Origin: Diogma glabrata
Lineage: Eukaryota; Arthropoda; Insecta; Diptera; Cylindrotomidae
Reading direction: 5' to 3'
NCBI GenBank assembly: GCA_963693315.1
Contig: OY856186.1
Location: forward strand, 379,190,586-379,254,585
Length of the DNA: 64,000 bases
The position numbers and the translations under genes are program-made. This document shows positions 45,440 through 57,339 of the stretch, one piece after another; position 1 is the stretch's first letter, and each line of letters starts with the position of its first letter. The notes below the pieces were generated by a model. That model searched no databases and had not been told where the DNA came from. It worked only from the letters and a program-made list of their open reading frames with translations.

Positions 45440-46620
45440 TCGTCACGATTTATGACTCAGCTGTAGAGACTGGTGCTTCATCGCCTTCTTTTGGAGTAGC
45501 GGTTTGTACGAAGCAAGTGGTATTCCCACCTCAACCGTTCTTGGTGACATAAGAAAGGAAGTGCCTTTTTAAGCGAGTTCGCCGGCCTTCAATTTCCCCA
45601 TTATACCAAAATGCTGTGACACCCGGACAAGGAGATGTTGAACTGGTCAGCCATCTCGTTAAGAGATTCCAGATAGTTGCAGGCAACTTTCGACGTAGTA
45701 ACACTCGGCTCTAAAACCTTTACAAAGCCTGACTGTCCAAAAAGATTCCTTTATTCCTTGCAGATATTGCATTATACTTCAACCAGTGAGGTCTCTTGTA
45801 TTTACTGCAAGTACAGCTTGAAAGTTACTAACTACATTGATGAGGTAGGCGAAAAGAGCGATTTATATTTAGTTCTTTGCAGAATGCTCCACAACCAACC
45901 AACTTTCTTATTTGTCTAATTCACATTTCCAGTCCTCTCTGGAAGGAATAAGCAGTTGTGAAGTCAACTGCCGAGGATGATTTAGGAAGATAATATTCTG
46001 TGGTTGAAGGAATATTCCTAATTTCTAGAATCGAGGAGTACCCTATATTGCAACTGCTCCACATCCCGGTAGACTTCAGACTAACTGCCCTGCTGGCGGC
46101 CATCCGTCTAACTAAGATGCCAATAGGAGTAAGATGAAAGAGGAATAATGTCTAGTGTCTCAGTGGGTGTGTTTCTGATTGACCATTTTACTTAGAACCG
46201 TCCACTAAATCGCGCTCCATACAGCAAAATTGGTCGAACAAATGAGCAGTATATCCAGTGAATATCATGGGGTTCGATTCCCCATCTTCGTCCAATAGCA
46301 CTTTTGCACAAGTAAAAGTAGTGATCTTTACTCTTTCAAGAATGTTGGGTTTCCAGCTTATCCAGGATAAGCCTCAAGTAATTAATCTTGTCAGTGACAC
46401 GGAGATAGACTCCTTTGAGAGTTGCAGGGTCAAATTCATGTGGTTTACGCTTACAAGAGAAGAGAACCAATTCCGATATCTGAGGATTTACTCCCAGAGG
46501 TTGCAAATACCACTTTGTATTTGATCCCTAAGAGTACCAGGATATATGCCGAAGACAACAATAGCAACATCAACCACATAAGCGGTTACCATAAAACCAC
46601 ATCCTTTCAGGTTTAGCAAC
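45440..46620 (-). mobile_element. Decayed non-LTR retrotransposon with RNase H (R1/LOA-like)
   Basis: On the minus strand, from high to low coordinates, fragments read AYVVDVAIVV (a decayed AYADDVAI box), HDIHWIYCSFVRPILLYGA (RT end), AASRAVSLKSTGMWSSC and then an RNase H-like part, YLESLNEMADQF and MGKLKAGELA. The order RT end, linker, RNase H fits R1/LOA/I-group elements. Frames change often, so the clade is uncertain. Confidence 0.6.
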
Positions 46621-47345
46621 AGGTTTTTTTTAGAGTTTTAGGCTTACCGCCGAGCTATTGTTAATGATATTTGGTCTTGCTCGGGCAGCTATTCCATATT
46701 TTTCATGAAGCTGAATTAGATTCTATTCCAGATATTTAAAGAAGAGTTCAAAAGGACCTTGCTGAATTCGGTGGCGAGAGTCAACGAATTTGAATTTGCT
46801 TTAACTTTCGTTTTGGTGATTTTAATTTCACCAATCAATATTAACTTTGATTTAACTTTATTTTTAAAAGACAATAATAGTTATCTTATTTGTCTATTGA
46901 AATAAGATTAAAGACGACAGTTAAACTCATCTAAAAAAGATGACAAAATTTATAGAAAATTACCGAGGATTGTGGTATGCGAGAAAGCCGTTCATATGTC
47001 TGCTTTATAGGCCTGTTTTTGTTATCCTTGGCGTGGTGTAAAAGAAAAACTTTGAACAACTGTTAAATTGCATGAGAGCAGTCAAAAACATATCTTAAAA
47101 ATAATCCATTTGATTGCGATAGGTTGTATTGAATTTGCTCGTCCAGCGCTCGATCGTAAGCTTATAATGAAATCTGTATAATGAAAAAGTGCCAAAAATA
47201 AACAAATTTAGACAATTGATATTGTTTGCTCACCAAGAGCTTCTTTCAGTGGTCACCTAGAAAATGACATAATGCTTTACTTAATTAATATTTCACTTCT
47301 AGTTATCGAAGAATCATTTTTCTTTTAGATCTCTATCTTACCACA
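46621..47345. other. No gene recognised
   Basis: AT-rich intronic sequence; nothing supportable. Confidence 0.45.
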
Positions 47346-48146
47346 ATGCCAGATATTACGAGTGTCGATGTCGCGAAAGGTAGTATTGGAAATTCTGATC
47401 ATTATTTATTTTCATCAGTTATCAAACCTGATTTACTTAAAACTACAGCTCCCAAACCCCGTAAAATATTTCACTACTCAAAAATGGATAAGAGTGGTCT
47501 TCAAATTTTTTTCCATGGTTTCCCTTTCGACCGTCATTGTTTTTACACAATGTAAATGTTTCTGCTCAAAACTTTACAGAAACCATTCAATTTGCTATCA
47601 ATAAATTTGTCCCTTTCTCCATAGTAAAACCCCAAAAAAAAAAATACTTGCATTCGAAAGCTGCCAAAACGGAACTTAGAAACAATCGTAGATCATTTAA
47701 TATTTGGATTCATAACAAAACTCCCGCTAATCGATCAAAATATCTGAAGGCCAACACAATATCTAACCAGATTATCTCAAACGAAAAGTCTGAAATTGAC
47801 AGAGCGAAAGCTTCAGAACTTACGTCTATGTCTATTTCTGACAAGAGTTTCTACAGTGCCATTAATTCTTTAAATTCTGGTACAAAATCTTCTATTCCCC
47901 CTATTATTGATGGTGATCTAATCGTCAATGATCCCGCAAGAAAAGCTAACTTGTTCGCTGAACGCTTTGCTCTGAATTCCACTGTTTTGGAAATTCCTAA
48001 AGAAATACCCCAAATCCTATCTGCAGGAGACCAAAATAGTCGCTAAACTTTTAAAGGGGTTAAACATCAACAAAGCCTCAGGAATGGACAATATTCCACC
48101 CATTATTTTAAAAATCTTTTCTAAAGAACTTTTGGATGATACTATG
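47346..48146 (+). pseudogene. Jockey-superfamily LINE: endonuclease end and start of RT
   Basis: VDVAKGSIGNSDHYLFSSVI contains the SDH catalytic motif of the endonuclease. The 47537-48046 frame continues with linker and SFYSAINSLNSGTKSSIPPI. After one more shift, INKASGMDNIPPIILKIFSK is RT block 1. The frame stops at an interrupting sequence near 48146. Confidence 0.85.
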
Positions 48147-48720
48147 TTGAGGGGAGGTAGATTTTAATATAGAGGCTGGCTGCCAGTGGCGTTGAATTTT
48201 CCAGGAGATAAATATGATGATACGAGATGTTGTATCCAATATAATGAGTTACTTTGAATGTGTTGATTAAGCTGAATTTTCATTATTAAACACAAAAGGC
48301 AGCAGAAAAAATGTTGCTGTATCAACCATATGATGAATTAAATTTATTTCCAAAATCTTCAGGTACAGTAGCTTCCACATTCACTAATGGTATTGAACCA
48401 TTATTAAGTAGCACGAATATAAATTAGATTCACTCAAAACACAATAACATTTCAGAGTTTAATTGTATTTATACGAAATCGCTTATATAAGCTACATAAA
48501 ATTTCCCTTATTGTATTTATCAAATAGGCGAGAGGCGATTCAATATTAGAGAATTACATTTTTAATTTAACACGAAAAATAAGAACTTAAACAATTTGGA
48601 AAAAAACAAAATCCGAATAATAAAAATATAATTTTTGTTTTTTTTAATAAATGTTAACGAAATCATCGCCTGCTAAATTTTAAATATTTTTGAGAAATGA
48701 TTTTAGTTTTGATGTTAGCC
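48147..48720. other. Sequence interrupting the LINE reverse transcriptase
   Basis: About 570 bp with no RT similarity between ELLDDTML and KLAPTFTKIFYQSW. Probably an inserted element. I could not define its ends or a target duplication. Confidence 0.45.
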
Positions 48721-49370
48721 ACAAACTTGCACCAACTTTTACTAAAATATTCTACCAATCCTGGCCTACAAATCTGGTATATTTCCCCTCGTGCTGCAAG
48801 TTGGCAAATTCCAGCCCGTCCCCAAAAAAGGACCAAAATCCAATATCTCAAATTATAGGCCAATAGCTTTACTATCGGTCCTATCCAAAGTCTACGAGCA
48901 TTATATTAATACACACATTTCAAAATTTCTGGAAGCAAATCATTTAATAGCCGACAGCCAATATGGCTTTCGAAACAAAAGATCAATTACCGATCTATTA
49001 AACTATGTAGCGCATTGTTGGAACAGCATACTTGATAAAGGTGGTGAAACATACGTTATCGCTTTAGACATCTCCAAGGCATTCGATCGAGTCTGGCATG
49101 CCAACTTAATCAACAAGCTCGTTGCGTATGGTTTTCATCCCAATGGGAAGCTGATTCAAAATTTTCTATCCAACCGATACATTTCGGTCTCCTTAGACGG
49201 ATTTTCTTCTGAGTCTAAACTAATTAACGCTGGTTTACCTCAAGGCTCAGTATTGTCCCCATCCCTATTTTTTATTTATATCAACGAATTGTTAAAAATC
49301 ACCAGTAACCCAATAAATAGTTTTTCTGCACAAGTCGTTCGAGCCCCTTCCTTCAAAAGGTAAAATGCAC
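48721..49370 (+). pseudogene. Jockey-superfamily LINE: reverse transcriptase palm
   Basis: KLAPTFTKIFYQSWP, then VPKKGPKSNISNYRPIALLS, YGFRNKRSITDLL, VIALDISKAFDRVWH and LPQGSVLSPSLFFIYIN are RT blocks 2-5 in order. The copy ends soon after; the YADD box and thumb are missing, so the element is truncated or deleted at its 3' side. Confidence 0.88.
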
Positions 49371-49707
49371 GAACGAATTAATCCTGCCCGGAGAGACGCT
49401 GCCATAAACGTGAATAAAGACCTAAAAAGTGTTAAAAAACTCATTAATTGTCAGATTGGTTTTTGAGAACAATTAAGCTTAAGTACATATTGGAAATCAC
49501 TTGAATTTTGCAATTCGAAATAACTTTTCATTTCCTCTAAAATTCCTTTAGAAAAGAATGTTGACTTAGATGTTAACGAAATATTCTCTCATCCTATGAA
49601 TTCACACATCGTAATATCTAGAAATTTAATACAAAAAATACCAAATAAATACTCATTAATTGTGTTTTTGCATACATGTTTGATTTAATAGTTATTTATT
49701 TATCTAG

Positions 49708-49777
49708 AACGAAAAGTGAAACTTTAAAGTACAAGCTAGTTGTTTACTAGTGAGTACCTTTAAAAACACTTTTCGTT
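49708..49777. repeat. Imperfect hairpin with AACGAAAAGTG ends
   Basis: AACGAAAAGTG ... CACTTTTCGTT with further pairing of ACTTTAAAGTAC to GTACCTTTAAA. About 70 bp. Confidence 0.7.
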
Positions 49778-49858
49778 TGAGGTAAATACAAAATTTTATT
49801 TCATACTGGAAATTTATTAAAACAAAAAGAAATGAGTTTTAAATTTTGCTCAAAAGGG

Positions 49859-49920
49859 TGAACTTTAACGTCCTAGGACTTTATAAAATTTTATAAAGTC
49901 CTAGGATGTTAAAGTTCAAC
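49859..49920. repeat. Near-perfect 60-bp palindrome
   Basis: The arms read GAACTTTAACGTCCTAGGAC and inverse, meeting at TTTATAAAATTTTATAAA with no spacer. Only one internal mismatch (ACGTCC versus ATGTTA side) is visible. Likely a tiny palindromic MITE. Confidence 0.85.
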
Positions 49921-49929
49921 TTTTTGTAC

Positions 49930-51483
49930 CATAAATAATCTGAAAAATGTCGTTGTAGATATCAGTGTGTTAAGTCAGTTTCACATTTTGTTACTCAATT
50001 TTTTGCACAAACATATGGGAAACATTTTCGACTACAAACATTTGACAAATAGAGGTAAATATTTGGAAACCATGAAAGTGGACCATGTATTTGATCATGC
50101 TTGTAATTGAACATGAAATTGGACATTGGCAATTTTGAAATTGGCATACATAAAATATGAGATGTGTGATTCCAGCTGCAGCTACTCCCAACTAATAGGA
50201 ACACTTGGAAAATATCATGTTGTTGCAGATTAAATGTCGTTTTTCCAAAACAAATGAGGTTTTCTAAGAAGTTTTTTGGGCTAATAGGAACAGTTGAGTT
50301 GGTAAATATCAGGTCGTGTTAGACTATGTTTTGAGTCAAATACGGGAAAAAATTATAAAGAAGGAAATGCAAATACAGCAATTTGCGTTCCTTTGCATAC
50401 AATTTACAATTTACATTTATTGTTAGAAGTTACAAAAAAATTACTGAAGATTACTGTAAAAAAATATTATTTAAAAATTACGTCTTTGTCGTTGTTAAAC
50501 TCATCAGAACTGCCATCTTCAGCTGTTTCGTCGACCTTGGTAGCCGAAAAATTGAACAAATCTTTTGGCTTCGTACGGTATTTAGCCCCTTGACGTATTT
50601 TGTCTAAAAAATTTTTGTCATTCTTGATTTTGTTGTGAAACTCAGAAATTTTTTTGCCAGTTGAAGTTGACCATAACTCGAATGCAAACGTTTTAAATTT
50701 TTAGCGCTCCTTTTTCTGGCGTCCATAGGTCGTTTACATGGGAAAAGACTCTCTCGATTATTGTCGCCAGTTCTTTGTACAGTAGCAATTGATCAGCAAA
50801 ATGATGAAAAATTTATCCATATTGTTTGAGTGGACGATGTAGATGGTGGTGGTGCTTCATTTAAATATTGTTTCGATCATGCAAATTTTGCAACAGCTTC
50901 GTCGTCTTTCACAGCAAAATATTTGCGTTCAATCATCCACATCATTGCATTTTCAATATCTTTCTATGTTGGTGTTTCAATGAGTCGAATCAAACCAAGT
51001 TTAATATCGAGTAACCAAGCTCCATGCACTTAAATAATTAGGTGTGGTCGAATAAAATTAAAATTCATCCCTAGCAGTTTTTTTGTTTTATGTTTAATAT
51101 ACAGATCTATCCAAAACTAAAAACAGTGTACATACTCATAAGTCTTCTACCGAAAATTATTTAAAAACCTTTAACACAGACCAAAGTCTCAGAGATATCT
51201 CAGATTCTTGAGATTTCAGCCCCTCGATATTTTCATATGGTTTTATTAGTAAAATGGCCATATTTGTAACAAGGGTTTTATGAAAGTTATAACGCACAAA
51301 AGCGATGTCATAATATGATGGGCGTAATACCAAGTATGCCATAAAAATAAATAGTTTGAAGCTGGACATAATTATTTTTTGTTTGCCATGTAAATAAATT
51401 CTTCTAAATATGGTAGCGTATCCTCATATCGTCGGCTACAAAGTATGTACGTGTATCTACATTTTAGAAAAATGGAAAGGAAG
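49930..51483. other. BI-1 intron: no feature recognised
   Basis: AT-rich. Minus-strand readings near 50450-50720 look faintly protein-like, but I cannot assign them. The plus frame 50830-51033 shows no similarity. Confidence 0.4.
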
Positions 51484-52293
51484 TTCGGCTACAGAGCATT
51501 TACGTGTAACTACAATTTAGAAAAAAAAGAAGCTCACAAAACGATTTATCGCGCTTCTAAACAACCTTGAAAAGAAAATTTGTTTATCAATAAATAAAAA
51601 AAATAGTACATTATTTAATTAGGAGCTAAAGTGATACTTTTTGTGTTGAGTCTATTTTTTGACGGCCGACCGCAGTGAGGCCGACAATTATAGACGAAAC
51701 ACAAAAAGTCACTTTAGCTCCAAATTAAATACACTATTTTTTTCGGCAAACGTTTAAATTTTTTATAAATATGAAATTAATACATCAAACTTTTAATAAA
51801 TATGAATTTGTATCGTCATAATTACTTCCAAAAAAGAGAAAAAAACATTTAAATTTGTATGAATAAAATTTTTTTATCAAAGCAGCCTTTTCAAAATTTC
51901 ATAATATGAGAATCAACTTATTTTTTGTTGTCATGGTTATACAATATGTTTGGAAAAATAACAAACTAACAAATAACAAATGCTACTTTACAGCCTCCGT
52001 AATATAAAATAAAAATGGCGTTACTTTTGCTGTCGCTAGACATTACTTTTGCTGTCAGGCTAAAAAGTAAGACTTTAGCTAACTCCCTAACGGCAGTAAA
52101 GTTAAACTTTACAGCCGTTTGCCGAAAAACAATTTTTTTTAATTATTGATAGTAACCAATATTGATAGTAAACAATTTTTTTAAATTATTGATAGTAACT
52201 TTTTTTTAAAAGCTTGTTTAGAGTCGCAATAAATCGTTTTGTGAGCTTCTTTTTTTCCAAATTGTAGTTACACGTAAATGCTCTGTAGCCGAC
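51484..52293. mobile_element. Foldback element with about 80-bp arms and nested hairpins
   Basis: Arms at 51484-51565 (CGGCTACAGAGCATTTACGT, AGCTCACAAAACGATTTAT) and 52213-52293 are complementary with few mismatches. Inside lie a hairpin at 51614-51729 and a pair CGGCAAACG/CGTTTGCCG at 51744-51752 and 52116-52124, suggesting insertion inside insertion. Confidence 0.78.
51614..51729. repeat. Hairpin with TTAGCTCC-type arms
   Basis: ATTTAATTAGGAGCTAAAGTGA pairs with TCACTTTAGCTCCAAATTAAAT (shown in part). The arms continue through TTTTTGTGTT/AACACAAAAA to a loop with GGCCGACCGCAGTGAGGCCG. Confidence 0.8.
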
Positions 52294-53324
52294 GATATCT
52301 ACTATGACGTTTAAAATAAATTGTTAGATTTGGGAATTCATATGAACAATTAAAAGCGAAAAGGTTGCCCAATAATTTCAAAAAATGAACTTGTTAAAAC
52401 TAAAGGAGAAGTATGTTTTTATAGTAGGATACAATTGTATTTTTCAACTTTAAGCTACGAAAATGCCATTTTAATATAGAGTAAAATTTATGTGAAAGTG
52501 AATCGTTTTCTAACTAGTGACTGAACATTTTTTTCTCACTAAAATAAATAAGTTTCGGTGGTCGCCTACAGGTGATGGTTAATACCAAATATTTAAAAAT
52601 AATAATTTTTATTGTATGCCAGTGTTCGCCTACAGATGGAGGACAATAGCAAATAGTTCGAAAATATAAATTTAATTTTAAACGTTATTAAAGTTTTTGT
52701 AAATTATAAAAAGTTTATTCTGTTTTATTTGTTAGAAATATTGAAAATACAATTAATATAATGATTAGTAGTAGTGGTTGGTTTCATCGATGATGTAGAT
52801 GGCTGATTCATGTGGAAAACTGATGTATTGTTTAAAGGATTGAATATTTGAGATTGGATTTGATTTACTGTTTCTGTTGTTGCTTCGGTTTCTGTGTTTA
52901 TTTCTAGCAATATCGCAGTATTTTCAAGGAATTGAAATATTTTATTACCTCTTTTTATTTTAATATTTATGGAAATGTACAAAGCAAGTAGTCGGAATCA
53001 ACAAATTCAGGAACGTTCCAAAAAAATTGCTTTATATCTGAATTTGCCAAATCTCAAATCATAACTCGTATACGGGTCCTACATTGTATACGCATCCTGT
53101 ATACGGGTCCTACATTAAGAAGATTTTCCTCCACTGTTTTGGCAGATGCAGTAGCTGATTTAATTGAAATTAAAAAACATGGTGGATGGAAATTCTGCAC
53201 TGTGGCTGAATAGTATATAGATGATTCCATAAATAATAAAATAAAAAGAGGTAATAAAATATTTCAATCCCAATATTTCTTAATTTATCAATATTTCTAA
53301 CAAATAAAACAGAATAAACTTTTT

Positions 53325-53785
53325 ATTCAATTAATTCAATGAATTATTTGTGATATTACATCACTCCGATGGAAGTAATCCCATCATGAATAATAAGACT
53401 GAATCTAACAAAATATGGTGTGCGATTTATGAAATTTTTTTGCTATCCACAAAATTGTCGATCGATCTAGTTTCGAACCGATAAGAACTTTTTTATTTTT
53501 ATTACACTTTAAAAAAGTATATCATTCTCATCAGGGCTAGCCGACTAGATACACTACCAAAAAAATTTAACGCTATATAAACCAAAATTGGTCTACTACT
53601 CTAGCGAAGTATAAGAAAACAAAAAACTTTCATAAACATATGTTTATTAGATTCAGGTTTAGTCAATTTGTTTCTCTAGTTGATCACTAATGTTGTTATT
53701 CTCTAACCAAGTTAGAATTGGATAACAAACTTGTTTCGGCGAGAAGAAGATGACCATCTTCACTTGTGTCTATCTTGTGACTTGT
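53325..53785 (-). repeat. Repeat unit 1 (minus) of a three-copy family
   Basis: Complementary to units 2 and 3. It contains CGACTAGATACACTACC, TTAACGCTATATAAACC and ACTCTAGCGAAGTATAAGAA. It preserves the site where mariner inserted in unit 3. Confidence 0.8.
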
Positions 53786-53789
53786 GTCT

Positions 53790-54083
53790 ATATATGTTTT
53801 CTTATACTTCGCTAGAGTAGTAGACCAATTTTGGTTTATATAACGTTAAATTTTTTTGGTAGTGTAGCTAGTCGGCTAGCCCTGATGAGAATGATATACT
53901 TTTTTAAAGTGAAATAAAAAGTTCTTATCGGTTCGAAACTAGTTCGACCGACAATTTTGTGGATAGCAAAAAAATTTCATAAATTGCACACCATATTTTG
54001 TTAGATTCAGTCTTATTATTCATGATGCCGATGGGATTAATTCCATCGCAGTGATGTAATATCACAAATAATTCACTGAATTA
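53790..54083 (+). repeat. Repeat unit 2 (plus), 5' truncated
   Basis: Starts in TTTTCTTATACTTCGCTAG and continues through GGTTTATATAACGTTAAAT to the ATTCACTGAATTAATT end. It has an empty mariner site near 53836. Confidence 0.78.
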
Positions 54084-54299
54084 ATTGTAGATAATGTGTC
54101 GATAGACACAAGTGAAGATGGTCATCTTCTTCTCGCCGATACAAGTTTGTTATCCAATTCTAACTTGTTTAGAGTATAACAATAATAGTGATCAACTAGA
54201 GAAACAAATTGACTAAACCTGAATCTAATAAACATATGTTTATGAAAGTTTTTTGTTTTCTTATACTTCGCTAGAGTAGTAGACAAATTTTGGTTTATA

Positions 54300-55587
54300 A
54301 CAGGTCGTTCAATAAGTCCGTAGGATAAGTAAGAAAAAAACAACATTTTGACAAAACTCGATTTTTTTATTCAACATAGTTGCCTTCGAGGGCGATACAA
54401 CGAGTATAGCGATTTTCCAACTTTTCTATACCACTTTTATAGTACGATTTCTCTTTCTCGTCAAAATAGGCCTCAGTATCAGCGATTACTTCATCATTGG
54501 ACTTAAATTTCTTTCCAGCAAGCATTCTCTTGAGATCTGAAAACAGGAAAAAGTCGCTGGGGGCTAAATCTGGAGAATATGGTGGATGGGTAAGCAATTC
54601 AAAGCCCAATTCATTCAATTTTGCCATCGTTTTCATCGATCTGTGACACGGTGCATTATCTTGGTGAAACAACACTTTTTTCTTTTGCAAATGTGGCCGT
54701 TTCTTTGCGATTTCAGCCTTCAATCGATCCAAAAGTTCACAGTAATACTCGCTGTTGATGGTGGTTCCTTTTTGGAGATAGTGAATATTATTCCGTTCGT
54801 ATCCCAAAATACAGACGCCATCACCTTACCGGCCGACTGTTGCGTCTTTGCTCGCTTTGGATTCGGTTCGTCGGCTGCTGTCCACTCAGCTGATTGTCTT
54901 TTGGATTCTGGTGTGTAATTGTGAAGCCATGTCTCATCCATTGTCACATATCTACGATAGAATTCCCTTTTATTGCGGTTTAACAGTGCCAAAGATTCCT
55001 CCGAAGCATCGATTCGTTGTTGTTTTTGGTCGACTGTGAGCTCACGCGGCACCCAATTTGCACAGAGCTTTCGCATACCCAAATGTTCATGTAAAATGGT
55101 AAAAACACTACCATCTGCTACCTTTACAATGTCAGCTATTTCGTGCACCTTCAATTTGCGATCGTTCATAACCAATTTGTGGATTTTTTTTATGTTTTCT
55201 GGAATAACAGCCTCATTTGGGCGTCCACTGCGCTCTGCATCTTTTGTGCTGGTACGACCACATTTAAATTCAGCCATCCACTTCTCTACCATTTGTCTCG
55301 ATGGAGCAGAGTTTGGATAATGTTTATCAAGCCATTGTTTGGTTTCCACTGTATTTTTTTTCATCAAAAAGCAATGCTTTATTAAAATTCGAAATTCACT
55401 TTTTTCCATTTTTTTTCAAAAACAAAAGTTGCTTCACACAAAATGCTATAACTCACGAATAAATAGTCAGATTGCTGTCAAATTTATACACGTATCGTTT
55501 GAAGGTTAGTACTAAATAAAAATTATATGGAAAAAATTCTAGTAACGCCATCTATGTGTCATCCTACGGACTTATTGAATGACCTAG
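54300..55587 (-). mobile_element. mariner (DD34D) DNA transposon
   Basis: The element is 1288 bp. Ends AGGTCGTTCAATAAGTCCGT and, at right, its mirror form with one change (AGGTCATTCAATAAGTCCGT) are flanked by TA at 54298-54299 and 55588-55589. Two related repeat units show the unoccupied TA site. A single transposase frame fills most of the element on the minus strand. Confidence 0.95.
54367..55409 (-). pseudogene. mariner transposase with one frameshift
   Basis: The N-terminal part (55409-54720) starts MEKSEFRILIKHCFLMKK and has the paired helix-turn-helix domains, with WVPRELTVDQKQQRIDASE and VTMDETWLHNYTPESKRQS carrying the first catalytic Asp. The C-terminal part (54807-54367) reads FHQDNAPCH and THPPYSPDLAPSDFFLF; 34 residues separate its two catalytic Asp residues, the mariner DD34D signature. 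The frame changes near 54780 between VFWDTNGIIF and YLQKGTTINSEYY. The overall length is about 345 residues, normal for mariner. Apart from this shift, no stop is seen. Confidence 0.93.
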
Positions 55588-55885
55588 TATAGCGTTAAAT
55601 TTTTTTGGTAGTGTATCTAGTCGGCTAGCCCTGATGAGAATGATATACTTTTTTAAAGTGTAATAAAAAGTTCTTATCGGTTCGAAACTAGATCGATCGA
55701 CAATTTTGTGGATAGCAAAAAAATTTTCATAAATTGCACACCATATTTTGTTAGATTCAGTCTTATTAAAGTTTTTAGAGTTAACAAAAACTTTAATAAT
55801 GTGTGAAATAAAATTTATATTTTCGAACTATTCGAAAATTTGCTATTGTCTTCCATCTGTAGGCGAACACTGGCATACAGTCAAA

Positions 55886-56229
55886 AAAATATTTGTATTT
55901 ATTTATAATTTTTAACACTGTTAAAAATTATAAATAAATACAATATTGCTATTTTGGTTTCCACTGTCAAAATTAGCTATGTCGTCTTGTAAGTTTTTAG
56001 TAGAAGAATTTGTAAATATTATCATTTATATTTTCAAGCGTAGAAAAAATAGCGTTTTCTACGCGTGGTAAAAACCTTTTTGCGGTCCTGAACTTACTCC
56101 ACTCGACGCTGTCGCGTCTCGTGGACCAACCGTCTAGTCACGCAAAAAGAGACATTTTCACTACTTGTTGAAAAATCTACTATTTTTGCATATCAATATA
56201 GAAAAAAATTAAATGGTTTTTTGGTTTTT
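55886..56229. other. No gene recognised
   Basis: Contains TAACACTGTTAAAAATTATA next to its mirror (about 55906-55940) and a GC-richer patch near 56085-56150. No family assigned. Confidence 0.4.
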
Positions 56230-56257
56230 AGTTATTGAGTGAAGCATTCGAAGACAC

Positions 56258-56331
56258 CGTCCTAGCTCAGTTGTTAAAGCGCTTGTAACTCGAGAGTGCC
56301 GGATTCGCTTCGCGATGAAGAACCATTTTTG
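56258..56331 (+). repeat. tRNA-like SINE head or tRNA pseudogene
   Basis: GTCCTAGCTCAGTTGTTAAA followed by GCGCTTG fits an A box, and GGATTCGCTTC about 35 bases later is a weakened B box. The acceptor stem does not close properly. It interrupts the repeat described at 56487-56610. Confidence 0.5.
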
Positions 56332-56486
56332 CTATACATTACCCAGAATGTTGTTTTCAGAACTAGTCATTAATTAATCATTCTGAATGTACAGTAAAAT
56401 AAAGGCAACAATATGATCTCTGGGATATTCAAAGCTTGGGTTAAGTGGTGGGATTCAATGCATCAAATGTTGTTTTGATTCTTAAA

Positions 56487-56610
56487 AAAAATATTGCTTG
56501 CACCACTGGCGTTACTGGGTATTACGTTCATCAGGCGACGTCCCTACCGTGTGTTGGACTGCGTCGCTTTCCGGGCTTAATAACCTCCATAACGCCGTTG
56601 GTACACTAAT
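56487..56610. repeat. Repeat copy 1 (CCACTGGCGTTAC family)
   Basis: GCACCACTGGCGTTAC ... CGTCGCTTTCCGGGCTTAAT, then ATAACGCCGTTGGTACA. The ends are partly inverted (GGCGTTAC and ATAACGCC). A second copy is at 57340-57482. Confidence 0.7.
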
Positions 56611-57339
56611 AGTTTTCGTATTTTTATTGTCAAATAAGGCAATGAAACTCCGATTTAAAGAACCTTTTGGTTATATCAATACAGTTTATAGCATCAAGGT
56701 GATGTGCTAACCCAGTTATGGTGTAGTAGTTGTGCGTTTAACTACGAACGTTTTAACCGCCCTAAAACCGAACGTTTTAACAGTACACGTTTATTCACGT
56801 ATTGATGTTCTTAGCCGGATTTGAAATTCTTTTTTGACTTATGGTTTCTTTGATAATTTCACCCGTTCTTATCCTATCCGTGTTGTAGTGAAAAAGATTA
56901 ATTTGACTGTTTTTCTTTAAAAACTTGACAGTTTTATTTTTCAGAGTCATGAAAATTTTTTCCTGGAAATTCATGGAATTTTGTTCAGGAAAAAATTGAT
57001 TACCATGCAATTGCAATCTTAGCAGTTTTTGACCCCTCCTCAATCCTGGTCCTATAGAAATATGAGCATTAGCCCTATCGATATATCTTTAGTTCAAAAT
57101 TAATCAAGCTTTCTATCATTTAAAATCGCAGGAGTAATAATTTATATGATTGAAAACGCACAATCTGGCGACATTTAAAAACGCGATGTAATTTTTTTTT
57201 CAATTATATGTGATAACTGATGAAAAGTCTATTTTCAAGTAGGCTCAATCTCCTGTGAAAATGGGTTTTGTTCCTATAGTGTAATAGTTATTTAAATATC
57301 GACTTACTGAAAGAGTAAGATTACGCCAGTTTTTAGCTT

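Larger units (their letters stand above)
54084..55770 (+). repeat. Repeat unit 3 (plus), split by a mariner
   Basis: Longer 5' part than unit 2 (GAAGATGGTCATCTTCTTCT, ATTGACTAAACCTGAATC). After the mariner it continues as TAGCGTTAAATTTTTTTGG to TTAGATTCAGTCTTATTA. Confidence 0.8.
52615..55885. repeat. Outer inverted repeat pair around the mariner-bearing region
   Basis: GCCAGTGTTCGCCTACAGAT and AGTTCGAAAATATAAATTT at 52615-52685 are mirrored at 55815-55882. TTATTAAAGTTTTTGT on the inner side is also shared. A tandem, diverged copy of the left motif lies just before it (about 52557-52614). Confidence 0.65.

Noticed and set aside
46275..46300. GGGGTTCGATTCCCC, looking like a tRNA T arm
   Set aside because: It lies inside the minus-strand LINE RT remnant, no A box or acceptor stem is present, and the bases are explained by the coding match.
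50383..51033. Short ORFs in the BI-1 intron
   Set aside because: No recognisable domain and strongly biased composition; not supportable as genes.
56498..56710. 70-codon ORF
   Set aside because: It crosses a dispersed repeat and shows no protein family features.
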